A stretch of DNA of 64,000 nt from an uncultured Flavobacteriales bacterium (GTDB taxonomy: Bacteria; Bacteroidota; Bacteroidia; Flavobacteriales_D; Sanyastnellaceae), in contig CALKFF010000003.1 of assembly GCA_938084585.1 (NCBI GenBank), positions 1-64,000 on the forward strand. Direction: 5' to 3'. Positions 10,136-19,160 of the stretch are shown here, piece after piece (the first letter of the stretch is position 1; each line of letters begins with the position of its first letter). The position numbers and the translations under genes were made by a program. The notes under the pieces were generated by a model that saw only the letters and a list, made by a program, of their open reading frames with translations, was not told the DNA's origin and made no database searches.

Positions 10136-13131
10136 AGACCTTTTTTCAACTTGCCCTTGGCGCTTGCATGACCTTGACCACCGGCCTCGACTTGCGCGCG
10201 CAAATTGTGTGGACCGAGCCCGCATTCCCCACGGCCAACGACCAAGTGACGTTGTACTACGACATCGCCGAAGGCAACGGCGCGTTGCTGTCGGCCACGC
10301 CTCCCTTTCCAGGCGGCCCGTTCGTGTACGCCCACACTGGGGTCATCACCAGCGCGAGCACGTCCCCCGCAGACTGGCAACATGTCCAAAACCCCTGGCC
10401 TGGGAACGGCAACCTGAGCGAGGCCAACAACGGAAACGTGCTGCTGCCTGTGGAGGGTACGGTGCACAGTTTTGATTTTGGGGGCTTGACCCTCGCCGAG
10501 TACTACGGCGTAGGTGCTGGGGAAACGATTGAACAGTTGGCCTTTGTCTTCCGAAACGCCAACGGCAGCCTCGTCGGCAAGACTGCCGATGAGAGTGACA
10601 TCCTTTACAATGTGTCGGACGGTTCGTTTGAAGTGGCGCTGACGTCACCCTCCGGATCCTCCATCCTGGAAACGTTGGGCAACACCCTCACGCTGCAGGT
10701 CCAAGCCACCCAACCCTGCGACCTGACCCTGGAAGTGAATGGAGAGGCGGTTGCGTCGGGCACAGGCACCTCCTTGAGTCATGGCCTGGTCTTGGACAAC
10801 ACGGGCGATTATCTCGTGACTGCGACAGGCGCGGTGGACGGCGCTTCGAGCACCGACCACGCCGCGGTGGTGGTCCTCCCTGACGCGACCCCAGTGTCTG
10901 CGCCTCCTGCCGGCCTTGTGGATGGCATCAACCACATGAACGACAGCACGGTGATCCTCCAGTGGACGGCCCCTTTCAAAGACTTTGTGTTTGCCGTCGG
11001 GGACTTCAACGATTGGACCCTGAGCACCGCTTCGATGATGCACGACGTAGGCAATGGCGAAACGTTTTGGATTGAGCTGAACGACTTGGTGCCGGGCCAG
11101 GAGTACCGCTACCAATACCACATCATGCCCGACGACATTCGGGTGGCGGATGCGTACGCCGAGGTCATCCTCGACCAATGGAACGACCCGTGGATTCCTG
11201 AAAGCACCTACCCCAACATGCCGGCTTACCCGGCCAACCACACGTCGGGGCCTGTCAGTGTGTTCACCCCAGGAGAAGTTCCGTTTGCGTGGACCGACGA
11301 CGACTTTGAGCGGCCCGACCAAGAGAATGTGGTCATTTACGAATTGCTCGTTCGGGACTTCTCCGAAGACCGCTCGTTCCAATTCATCATCGACTCCCTC
11401 GACTACCTCGAGTCTTTGGGCATTCAAGCGTTGGAGCTCATGCCGGTGAACGAGTTCAACGGAAACGACAGCTGGGGATACAACCCCACGTTCTACTTCG
11501 CGGTCGACAAGGCGTACGGCACCAAAGACGACCTGAAGGCCCTCGTGGACGCCTGCCACGCCCGTGGGATTGCTGTGATTTTGGACGTGGTGTACAACCA
11601 CGCCGACCAGCCCAATCCATTCATCACCATGTACTGGGAAGACTGGACCGTGTTGCCCTACAACCCCTGGTTCAACGTGTCCGCCCCCCACAGCTTCACC
11701 TGGTTCTACGATTGGAACCACGGGACCTCGCAGACGCGTGATTTTGTCAAACGCAACCTCGACCACTGGGTGCAGAATTACCACATCGACGGCTTCCGCT
11801 GGGACTTCACCCAAGGCCTGGTGCAGCAGCAAGGCGTGGACGGAAGCTACAACGCCCAACGCATCCAATGGCTGAAGGAATACGGCGACCACGTCTGGGC
11901 CCAAGACCCCAGCGTGTACATGATTTTGGAGCATTGGTGCGACTTCAACGAAGAGGTGGAGTTGGCGAACCACAATGGCGCCAACGGGGTCAACAGCCCT
12001 GGGTTCATGTTGTGGACCAACGCCACACACGGGTATCAAGAAGCGAGCATGGGCTACAGCGGCAACGACATCGGCTGGGCCAACTTCCAGTCTCATTCCT
12101 TCCAAGACCGCCACGCCGTGGCTTACGCAGAAAGCCACGACGAAGAGCGTTTGATGTACAAAAACCTTCAGTTCGGCAACAGCAACGGAGACTACGACGC
12201 AAGCGACGAAACCATTGCGCTGAGGAGACAACAACTCAGCATGGCGTTCAACTTGCTGATGCCTGGACCACGCATGATTTGGCAGTTTGAAGAGCTGGGC
12301 TACGACTACAGCATCAACACATGCAGCGACGGCGTCACGGTGAGCCCCGACTGCCGGGTGGCCGCCAAACCTGTCCGTTGGGACTACTACAGCCAACCTG
12401 AACGCAAGCACCTCTACGACGTGAGTGGGGCGTTTGCGGCGTTGAAGCGGGATTACCCCGCGTTTGGCCCAGACGCCACATGGTTCAACCTGGACGTGGG
12501 GAGCTACGGCAAGCGCATGCGCTTCGAGCACAGCGCCGGGGACGCGGTGGTTGTGGGGAATTTCAAAACCACAGGCATCGACATGGTGCCCGGGTTCACC
12601 CACACCGGAACGTGGTACGACTTTCTCTCAGGTGAATCGATCAACGTCACAGACCTCGACGCGGCCATGCCGTTCGCACCGGGAGAACTGCACGTGTACA
12701 CGGACACCCCCCTGGACACGCCTGTGCTGCAAGAAATCGACGTCGATTTGGACGGCCAACTGGCCTCCGAAGGCGACTGCAACGACCAAGATGCCACGGT
12801 GTACACCGGCGCTGTCGACATCGCCCTAGACGGCATCGATCAGGATTGCGATGGCGAAGACGCGTTGACCTCGGTGCATGAACACGCTTCCGAATGGTCC
12901 CTCTTCCCCAACCCGGCCACCGATGTCCTGACCTTCCTTCATTCCGACTCGGACATGATTGCATCCGTTCAACTTGTTGACGCCACAGGTCGCCGGATGG
13001 ACGTGTCCTTGGAAGTGGGAGTCGGGGCGTTGACCCTCGACTTGTCCAGCCTCGCCGATGGGGTGTACCACCTGACATGGACGGAAGCGGGTCGCGTCTT
13101 TTCCACACCTGTGCACAAAATGAACCGATGA
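10132..13131 (+). CDS. Secreted GH13 alpha-amylase family enzyme with T9SS type A tail
   Basis: 999 residues. Signal peptide to about residue 23; a beta domain (about 25-170) resembling the PUL accessory family DUF4961; a second beta segment; a CBM48-like domain (about 260-375, FVFAVGDFNDW); then the GH13 barrel. Catalytic set present: DVVYNH (485-490), nucleophile Asp558 in GFRWDF, acid Glu600 in MILEHW, and Asp670 in ESHDEERL. After the barrel comes a calcium-type repeat (DLDGQLASEGDCNDQD, about 873-908) and a type A T9SS sorting domain (SLFPNPATD to the end). It should cut alpha-glucans outside the cell or on its surface. Start overlaps the regulator stop by ATGA. Confidence 0.92.
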   Translation: MKTFFQLALGACMTLTTGLDLRAQIVWTEPAFPTANDQVTLYYDIAEGNGALLSATPPFPGGPFVYAHTGVITSASTSPADWQHVQNPWPGNGNLSEANNGNVLLPVEGTVHSFDFGGLTLAEYYGVGAGETIEQLAFVFRNANGSLVGKTADESDILYNVSDGSFEVALTSPSGSSILETLGNTLTLQVQATQPCDLTLEVNGEAVASGTGTSLSHGLVLDNTGDYLVTATGAVDGASSTDHAAVVVLPDATPVSAPPAGLVDGINHMNDSTVILQWTAPFKDFVFAVGDFNDWTLSTASMMHDVGNGETFWIELNDLVPGQEYRYQYHIMPDDIRVADAYAEVILDQWNDPWIPESTYPNMPAYPANHTSGPVSVFTPGEVPFAWTDDDFERPDQENVVIYELLVRDFSEDRSFQFIIDSLDYLESLGIQALELMPVNEFNGNDSWGYNPTFYFAVDKAYGTKDDLKALVDACHARGIAVILDVVYNHADQPNPFITMYWEDWTVLPYNPWFNVSAPHSFTWFYDWNHGTSQTRDFVKRNLDHWVQNYHIDGFRWDFTQGLVQQQGVDGSYNAQRIQWLKEYGDHVWAQDPSVYMILEHWCDFNEEVELANHNGANGVNSPGFMLWTNATHGYQEASMGYSGNDIGWANFQSHSFQDRHAVAYAESHDEERLMYKNLQFGNSNGDYDASDETIALRRQQLSMAFNLLMPGPRMIWQFEELGYDYSINTCSDGVTVSPDCRVAAKPVRWDYYSQPERKHLYDVSGAFAALKRDYPAFGPDATWFNLDVGSYGKRMRFEHSAGDAVVVGNFKTTGIDMVPGFTHTGTWYDFLSGESINVTDLDAAMPFAPGELHVYTDTPLDTPVLQEIDVDLDGQLASEGDCNDQDATVYTGAVDIALDGIDQDCDGEDALTSVHEHASEWSLFPNPATDVLTFLHSDSDMIASVQLVDATGRRMDVSLEVGVGALTLDLSSLADGVYHLTWTEAGRVFSTPVHKMNR

Positions 13132-13148
13132 ACCCAAGGGGGTTGGTG

Positions 13149-13156
13149 TATTTTTG
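13149..13156 (+). promoter_or_regulatory. Candidate -7 box for susC
   Basis: TATTTTTG fits TAnnTTTG exactly and lies 45 bases before the susC ATG in the 70-base gap after the GH13 stop. It suggests susCD has its own promoter in addition to read-through. No clear -33 TTG. Confidence 0.5.
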
Positions 13157-13201
13157 ACACCATCACTCTTTTGGGGGTTTCACCTACGACAAACCAAATC
13201 C

Positions 13202-16200
13202 ATGATTCCAATTCAACGCATCGCCGCCGCGGCGTTTGCGCTCACCCTGCTCAGCACGGCGTGGGCCCAAGGCACGGTCAAAGGCAAAATCACGGACGAA
13301 CAGGGCACTCCCCTGCCATCTGCCACCGTGGCGGTCACGGGGGGGACCGGGGTCTTCACCGACTTTGACGGCAACTACGAACTCCAGCTGGCCGCGGGAG
13401 ATTACACGTTGGCGTGCTCGTACATCGGCTACCTCAACAAGACCAAAAAGGTGTCGGTCAAAAACGGCGAGACCGTGACCCGAAACATCCGCTTGTCGGA
13501 GGACGCTGTGATGTTGAACGAATCCGTGGTTGTGGGCTACGGCGTCCAACGCAAGAAGGAAGTCACTGGATCCATCGCCACCATCGACTCCAAAGAGATC
13601 ACCGCAGTCCAAACGCCTTCGTTTGAAGCCGCCCTGCAAGGGCAGGCTGCCGGTGTCCAAGTCACCCAAGGTTCGGGCATGGCGGGCAGTGCATCCATTG
13701 TGCGCATCCGCGGCCTAAGCTCGATTTCAGCTGGCGGCGATCCGCTGTACGTGGTGGACGGCATCCCCATCACCCAAGACTACTTCGCAGGCGGCAACAG
13801 CGGCGCGATGAACCGCAACCCTTTGGCGTCTTTGAACCCCAACGACATCAAGGACATCCAAGTGCTGAAAGACGCTGCGGCCACAGGCATTTACGGGTCT
13901 CGCGGCGCCAACGGGGTGATTTTGATCACGACCAAGCGGGGTGTCAAGAAAGGCATCCAAGTCAGCTACGGGTCTTCCATTGGCTACGGCGAATCCACCG
14001 CCACGCCCAACATGATGACCACCGAGGAATACCTCACCATCCGTCAGGAAGCATGGGAGAACGACGGCGGCACAGGCTACGTGTGGCTTCCCTTGTTGAG
14101 CACCCCAGGCTCCAGCCCAGACGCGCGTCGCCGGGCCTACGAGAGGGCCTTGGAAACCAACACCGATTGGTTTGACCTCTTCACCCGCCGCGCCCAAAAA
14201 ACCCAGCAAAACATTGGACTGCGGAGTGGTGGCGAAAAGTGGTCCATGTACAATGGCGTGAGTTACGACAAGAATGAGAGCTACGCTGTGGGCAACAGCT
14301 ACACGCGCCTCAGCGCCCGGACCAACTTCGACTGGACGCCGAACGACAAGCTCAAGTTCTTGCTGTCCGGAAGCACGTCTGAAGGCCGCAACCAGCGTGT
14401 GCGCGGCGGATGGTCAGGCGGCATCGGCGCGGCCATGTCGACGGCCCTCCCGTACATGTCACCATTTGTGGTTGACTCGACGTTTGACGCCAACGGCAAC
14501 CTCACAGCCACCGAGCGCAACTATGAGTTGAACCGTTGGTTCAACCCCATGGCGTATCAGGATTTGATCCAGTGGCGCGAAACGGAGCGTCGTCAAATCG
14601 CCACAGGCCAAATCGTGTACAGCCCCCACAGCAAGGTGGACATCGTGGTGAACGGAGGGTACGACAACAGCCGTCTGGAAAACGACTCCCACGAGGACTC
14701 GTACCTCGACCGGACCAACGGGTTCTCGTACGCGAACTGGAGCGAATACAACGCCCGGAACTACAATGTGGGCGGGAACGCCACCTTCCGCGTGCTCGAC
14801 AACGATTCCACGAGCTTGTCCCTCATGGTGGGTGCGGAGGCGCAGAAGTTTGAAAGCGACGGCTTCGGCTTCAACTTGCGGGATTCCGAGGGCCCAGCGT
14901 ACGCCATCACGACGTTGCGCGACTCGTTGTTTGGGCTGCAGGACAGCCTGTACGACGCCGTCTCCACTGTCACCAACGCCTATCCCATCCAGTACCGCAC
15001 CGACGGCTTCGCGTCCACGTTCGCGCGGATGAACTACAGCCTGTTGGACAAGTACTTCTTCCAGGCCACGGCGCGGGTGGACGGATCCTCCCGATTCGGC
15101 GAAAACAACCGCTTCGGCTTCTTCCCCTCGGCCTCCATTGGCTGGGTGGCCAGCGACGAAGATTGGTTCAATTCCGAAACCATCAGCTTCCTGAAAGTCC
15201 GCACCAGCTGGGGACGCACAGGCAACGCCAACATCGACGGCTTCAGCCGTTTCGCGCTGTACGTCGACCAAAGCCAAGGCGCCACGTATGCGGGCGACAC
15301 GTTGGTGTTCCCGACCCAACCTGGCAACCCAGACCTGCGCTGGGAAACGGTCCGCACAGTGGACGCCTCGGTGGAAATGGGACTTTGGAACGATCGCGTG
15401 TCCGTCGAATTGGGCTTCTACGACAAGTTGGCCAGCGACGTCCTCATGAACGTGGAACTCCCCTCCCACACCGGCTTCAACAACCGCTCCGTCAATGCGG
15501 GTGAGGTGTTGAACCGGGGGGTGGAATTGGGCGTCACGTCCAACAACCTCACAGGGCCAGTCTTGTGGAAGACCACCCTGAACTACGCTTACAACTACAA
15601 CGAATTGGTCAGCACCGGGGCGTTCACCGAGGACGCGATTTCGGGCGGCACCAACGACAGCCGCGCCGTGACCGGCGCCCCACTGACCACCTACTTCCTG
15701 GTCCCATTCAGCCACGTCGACCCCGAATCCGGACTGCCTGTCTACATCGACATCGAAGGCAACGAAACGTTCGAGTACAACCTCGAAGACCGCCGGGCAG
15801 TGGGCGACGGGTTGCCCGACCACGTGGCCGGACTCCGCAACGAATTCTCTTGGGGCAATTGGAGCTTCAGCTCCCAGTTCACGGCGGCGTTCGGCGCCAA
15901 GATTTGGGACAGCTCGGCCAAGCGCCAACTCGGCGTGGTCACCGACTGGAACATGCGCACCGACTTGTTTGACCGGTGGAGGCAGCCGGGCGACATCGCC
16001 TCGTTCCCGCGCCTCACGTTGGACGAAACCACCTACGGATTGCCCGCGGGATTCCCGTGGTGGAACACCAGCCTCTTCATGTACGACGCCAGCTACGTTC
16101 GCTTGCGCAACGCCTCGCTGTCGTACCGCGTGCCCATGGACAAGGGCGACGTGACCTTCCGTGTGGCGGGGAACAACCTCTTCGTGCTCACCAACTTCAT

Positions 16201-16327
16201 CGGGCTGGACCCCGAGCTGACCCGGGACTTTGAGAACCGTCAAGACCGCAACTTCTCCGGAGGAGCCAACTACTTGACCGCCCCGCAAGAGCGCTCCGTC
16301 ATCTTCTCCATCGCTGCCAACTTCTGA
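13202..16327 (+). CDS. susC: SusC-like TonB-dependent outer membrane transporter
   Basis: 1041 residues. Signal peptide (about 1-22, ends STAWAQ), carboxypeptidase-D-like regulatory domain (about 24-110: GTVKGKITDEQGTPLPSATV), a TonB-box-like segment (ESVVVGYGVQ), plug domain (EAALQGQAAGVQVTQ, VRIRGLSSISAGGDPLYVVDG), then a 22-strand-type barrel ending in an aromatic-rich C-terminus (SIAANF). Imports oligosaccharides together with SusD in a TonB-driven process. The gene order susC-susD-DUF5004-like-DUF4961-like-GH13 is the common layout of starch or alpha-glucan PULs. Start ATG 13202 chosen for the signal peptide. Confidence 0.96.
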   Translation: MIPIQRIAAAAFALTLLSTAWAQGTVKGKITDEQGTPLPSATVAVTGGTGVFTDFDGNYELQLAAGDYTLACSYIGYLNKTKKVSVKNGETVTRNIRLSEDAVMLNESVVVGYGVQRKKEVTGSIATIDSKEITAVQTPSFEAALQGQAAGVQVTQGSGMAGSASIVRIRGLSSISAGGDPLYVVDGIPITQDYFAGGNSGAMNRNPLASLNPNDIKDIQVLKDAAATGIYGSRGANGVILITTKRGVKKGIQVSYGSSIGYGESTATPNMMTTEEYLTIRQEAWENDGGTGYVWLPLLSTPGSSPDARRRAYERALETNTDWFDLFTRRAQKTQQNIGLRSGGEKWSMYNGVSYDKNESYAVGNSYTRLSARTNFDWTPNDKLKFLLSGSTSEGRNQRVRGGWSGGIGAAMSTALPYMSPFVVDSTFDANGNLTATERNYELNRWFNPMAYQDLIQWRETERRQIATGQIVYSPHSKVDIVVNGGYDNSRLENDSHEDSYLDRTNGFSYANWSEYNARNYNVGGNATFRVLDNDSTSLSLMVGAEAQKFESDGFGFNLRDSEGPAYAITTLRDSLFGLQDSLYDAVSTVTNAYPIQYRTDGFASTFARMNYSLLDKYFFQATARVDGSSRFGENNRFGFFPSASIGWVASDEDWFNSETISFLKVRTSWGRTGNANIDGFSRFALYVDQSQGATYAGDTLVFPTQPGNPDLRWETVRTVDASVEMGLWNDRVSVELGFYDKLASDVLMNVELPSHTGFNNRSVNAGEVLNRGVELGVTSNNLTGPVLWKTTLNYAYNYNELVSTGAFTEDAISGGTNDSRAVTGAPLTTYFLVPFSHVDPESGLPVYIDIEGNETFEYNLEDRRAVGDGLPDHVAGLRNEFSWGNWSFSSQFTAAFGAKIWDSSAKRQLGVVTDWNMRTDLFDRWRQPGDIASFPRLTLDETTYGLPAGFPWWNTSLFMYDASYVRLRNASLSYRVPMDKGDVTFRVAGNNLFVLTNFIGLDPELTRDFENRQDRNFSGGANYLTAPQERSVIFSIAANF

Positions 16328-16332
16328 TTGCC

Positions 16333-17742
16333 ATGAAGCACACTCATCACCTTTTCGCGGCCCTGTTGGGATTGGTTCTTCTCCTTCCTGCCTGCCGCTG
16401 GCTTGAAGTCAACCCCGACCAATACATTTTGGCGGAGGACGCCTTGGAGACCCCAGAGGATTTGCAAGCCTTGCTCGTGTCTTGTTACGACGTGTTGGCC
16501 AACCTCTACGACGGAGACGTTCAGTTGATGAACGAACTCCGCGGAGACAACACCAACGAACCGTTGTCCAACAACGACTTCAAGGCGATTTACAACCGTG
16601 AGACCATCCGTTGGACCTCTTACGTGGGCGGCGTCAACCGGGACTTCTTCTACCCTGTCCTGCGCGTCAACAGCCTGCTGAGCAGCTTCGACTTGATTGA
16701 AGGGTTGAGCGACGAGGAACGCGACCGGATGGAAGCCGAGGCGTTGTTCATCCGCGCCTTCTGCTTTTGGGGTGCCGTCAAGATGTTTGCCCAGCCCTAC
16801 GGGTACACGGCAGACAACAGCCACCCCGGCATTCCCCTGCCCACGTTCCTTCGGGACGCCCCCTTCCCCCGCGCCAGCGTGGCGGAGGCTTACGCACAAA
16901 TTGAAGATGATTTGAACGCCGCCATCGCCGGCTTGCCTTCAGAGAATGGCGTGTACGCCACCAGCCATGCCGCCAAGGCCCTCCTCGCCCAGGTGCACTT
17001 CCTGAAGCAAGAATGGCAACAGGCGGCAGACTTGGCCACCGAGGTCATCGGGTCTGGCGAATTCACCCTCGAACAGCCTGAAAGCGACAGCGCCTTTGCG
17101 GTCATGCGTCTTCCCATTGGGTCAAGCAGCAGCGAGACCATCTTCGGGGCCTACAGCACGCTGAGCACCAACGACAACCGCACTGACCAATTTGTGCAGT
17201 GGTGGCAGCCCACCTCCAACCCTGAAATCAGCCTCACGACGGATTTTTGGAATTGGTTCCAACAAATTGCCCCTGGCGCCAACGAAGACCGGCGCGCCTT
17301 GTGGTTGGTGAACCAACCCACCGAAGGCAAGGCCTTGCTCACACGCTTCAACGAGCACAGCTTCTTCAACGTGCCACTCATTCACCTCACCCAAATGATG
17401 CTCATCCGGGCGGAGTGCCGCGGTGAATTGGGCACCAACTTGGATCAGGCTGCAGGCGACTTGAACGCCATCCGCAACCGCGCCGGCATCACCTCAGAAG
17501 TCTACCTCTTGGGTCCTGACGCCAACGCCGAAGACATCGTCACCGCGGCCCGTCACGAATACCGGAAGGAAACCTTGGGCATGGGACTCTGGGTGGAACA
17601 ACTCCAGCGCCGCGGCACCATGGGAGAAGACATCATGATCCGCAATGCGCCGTGGGATTGCCCAGGCATGGCCTTGCAATTCTCTGCCTCGGAAGGCAAC
17701 GTTGCAGGGTTTGAGTTCAACGAAGTGGGCGGATGCAACTGA
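16333..17742 (+). CDS. susD: SusD/RagB-type glycan-binding lipoprotein
   Basis: 469 residues, 5 bases after susC. Lipobox LLPAC with the lipidated Cys at residue 21. TPR-type helical scaffold typical of SusD: YDVLANLYDGDV, ELRGDNT, FFYPVLRVNSLL, EAEALFIRAFCFWGAVKMFAQPYG with the conserved RAF..F motif, and a C-terminal MGLWVEQLQRRG segment. Binds oligosaccharide at the cell surface and acts as the lid of the SusC transporter. Confidence 0.95.
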   Translation: MKHTHHLFAALLGLVLLLPACRWLEVNPDQYILAEDALETPEDLQALLVSCYDVLANLYDGDVQLMNELRGDNTNEPLSNNDFKAIYNRETIRWTSYVGGVNRDFFYPVLRVNSLLSSFDLIEGLSDEERDRMEAEALFIRAFCFWGAVKMFAQPYGYTADNSHPGIPLPTFLRDAPFPRASVAEAYAQIEDDLNAAIAGLPSENGVYATSHAAKALLAQVHFLKQEWQQAADLATEVIGSGEFTLEQPESDSAFAVMRLPIGSSSSETIFGAYSTLSTNDNRTDQFVQWWQPTSNPEISLTTDFWNWFQQIAPGANEDRRALWLVNQPTEGKALLTRFNEHSFFNVPLIHLTQMMLIRAECRGELGTNLDQAAGDLNAIRNRAGITSEVYLLGPDANAEDIVTAARHEYRKETLGMGLWVEQLQRRGTMGEDIMIRNAPWDCPGMALQFSASEGNVAGFEFNEVGGCN

Positions 17743-17756
17743 CAAACACAAGCAAC

Positions 17757-18275
17757 ATGAACACAACAACGATCCAACAAACGATGCTGCGTGCCACGTT
17801 CGCCTTGTGCGCAGTGGCGAGCCTTTGGGGCTGCAAGCCAGAACTTCAAGGCGAGTTGGGCCAACCCTTCAACAAGGTGGATGGCATGATTGGCGTGTGG
17901 GAATTGAACAGCTTTTCCCAGACCGACTTGCAAAGCGCGTTGACCGAAGTCCGCGACCTCAGCGAATTGTACATCGACGACATGGTGACCCCCATGCGCA
18001 TCACGCTGAACGAGGACCGCTCGTACGCCGTCAGCCTTGAGAAGGGCCGCAACTACTTCGGCGAGATGGGAACCTGGGGCTTGGACGACGAAGAGCACCC
18101 CACCTTCCTGATCCTTCACACCATGGACGACATGGGCATGGTGACGGACACCCTCCAATACAACCTTGGCGCCGTCGTCCGTCCGCACGATGCCATCTTG
18201 GACATTGTGTACGACCGCCCATGCGACGGAGACCCCGTCTTGGCCTACACCTTCAGCTTTACACGACAGTCATGA
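17757..18275 (+). CDS. PUL-associated lipoprotein, DUF5004/lipocalin-like
   Basis: 172 residues from ATG 17757, 14 bases after susD. Lipoprotein signal with SLWGC (Cys26). The remainder looks like a small beta-barrel with a VGVWELN-type opening (MIGVWELNSFSQ) and alternating strands, as in DUF5004/lipocalin-like proteins found between SusD and surface amylases in Bacteroidetes PULs. Probable surface glycan-binding role, by position only. An in-frame ATG at 17733 exists but would place extra polar residues before the signal. Overlaps the next gene by ATGA. Confidence 0.7.
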   Translation: MNTTTIQQTMLRATFALCAVASLWGCKPELQGELGQPFNKVDGMIGVWELNSFSQTDLQSALTEVRDLSELYIDDMVTPMRITLNEDRSYAVSLEKGRNYFGEMGTWGLDDEEHPTFLILHTMDDMGMVTDTLQYNLGAVVRPHDAILDIVYDRPCDGDPVLAYTFSFTRQS

Positions 18276-19153
18276 AGACATTGAACATTTCCTCCCTCGC
18301 CCGCGCCTCTTGGAGTTTTGGCTTGGGCTGTGCGCTCGCCTTGGTGGGATACGGTCAAGCCGTGACCGTGACCCCGAGTCCGACGGCCCTTCAAGAAGAA
18401 GTGACCTTGACCATCGACGTCAGCAAGAGCGAAGAACATGGCCTCAAGACGATCTTGGAAGCCAACCCAGATTTGCCCGTGTACATCTGGACATGGACCC
18501 CAAGCGACCCCGTGGGGACCAACGGTTCTTGGAACAACAGCTCTGACGGATGCCTTTTGACCCACCAAGGTGGATTGAAGTACTCGTTGACCTTCGTGCC
18601 AGCCGAGTTTTACACCAACCCCAGCGGACTGTACAGCCAGGGCATTTCGTTTTTGGCCAAGCTGAAGGACGGGGCACCCTACCCTGGCTTTGAAGACTTC
18701 GGAGAAGCCAAGACCGAGGACTTCAACGTGGGCATCTTGCCCAAGCTGTGTGAAGACCAAATGTGCATCTTCCCCGAAACGCGACGCGCCAGCGACTTCG
18801 TGAGCATCACGTACAACACCAACCTGGACACGGCCCTGAACGTGCAAGAAGGCGAAGACGTGTACCTCCAACTGAGCGCGCGAGGCACCGACGGCCAGTT
18901 TTACACACTCGCCGAAGACGACCAGGTGACCAACACCCCTGAACTCAAAATGACCCCGGTCGAAGACAAGCCGGGCTTCTACCGGTTCATCGTGCTTCCC
19001 GAGGAGTTCTTCGGGGCACTGATGCCCGAGGGATTGGGCATCTTGACCATGGTGGCCTTCCCCACCAAGGCAGGGTTCGAGTACGCCCCAGACACCACCC
19101 CATGGGATGGGTTGTACTACGAGACCAACATTCCGTTGCTGGATTGCGAATGA
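18272..19153 (+). CDS. PUL-associated exported protein, SusE/DUF4961-like
   Basis: 293 residues. N-terminal signal peptide (residues 1 to about 30, GYGQA) without a lipobox. Two beta-sandwich-like halves: one beginning VTVTPSPTALQEEVTLTID and one with FVSITYNTNLDTALNVQEGEDVYLQLSA. The first resembles the N-terminal region of the secreted GH13 of this locus, suggesting shared glycan-binding modules. Likely a surface or periplasmic glycan-binding accessory of the PUL. Start ATG 18272 overlaps the previous stop; 7 bases separate it from the GH13 lipoprotein gene. Confidence 0.68.
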   Translation: MKTLNISSLARASWSFGLGCALALVGYGQAVTVTPSPTALQEEVTLTIDVSKSEEHGLKTILEANPDLPVYIWTWTPSDPVGTNGSWNNSSDGCLLTHQGGLKYSLTFVPAEFYTNPSGLYSQGISFLAKLKDGAPYPGFEDFGEAKTEDFNVGILPKLCEDQMCIFPETRRASDFVSITYNTNLDTALNVQEGEDVYLQLSARGTDGQFYTLAEDDQVTNTPELKMTPVEDKPGFYRFIVLPEEFFGALMPEGLGILTMVAFPTKAGFEYAPDTTPWDGLYYETNIPLLDCE

Positions 19154-19160
19154 CCTGAAC

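Noticed and set aside
10645-12603. 652-codon open frame antisense to the secreted GH13 gene
   Set aside because: His/Val-rich shadow composition, no signal or domain, opposite strand is clearly coding.
14459-16288. 609-codon open frame antisense to susC
   Set aside because: Shadow of the SusC barrel; no similarity to known proteins and no start context.
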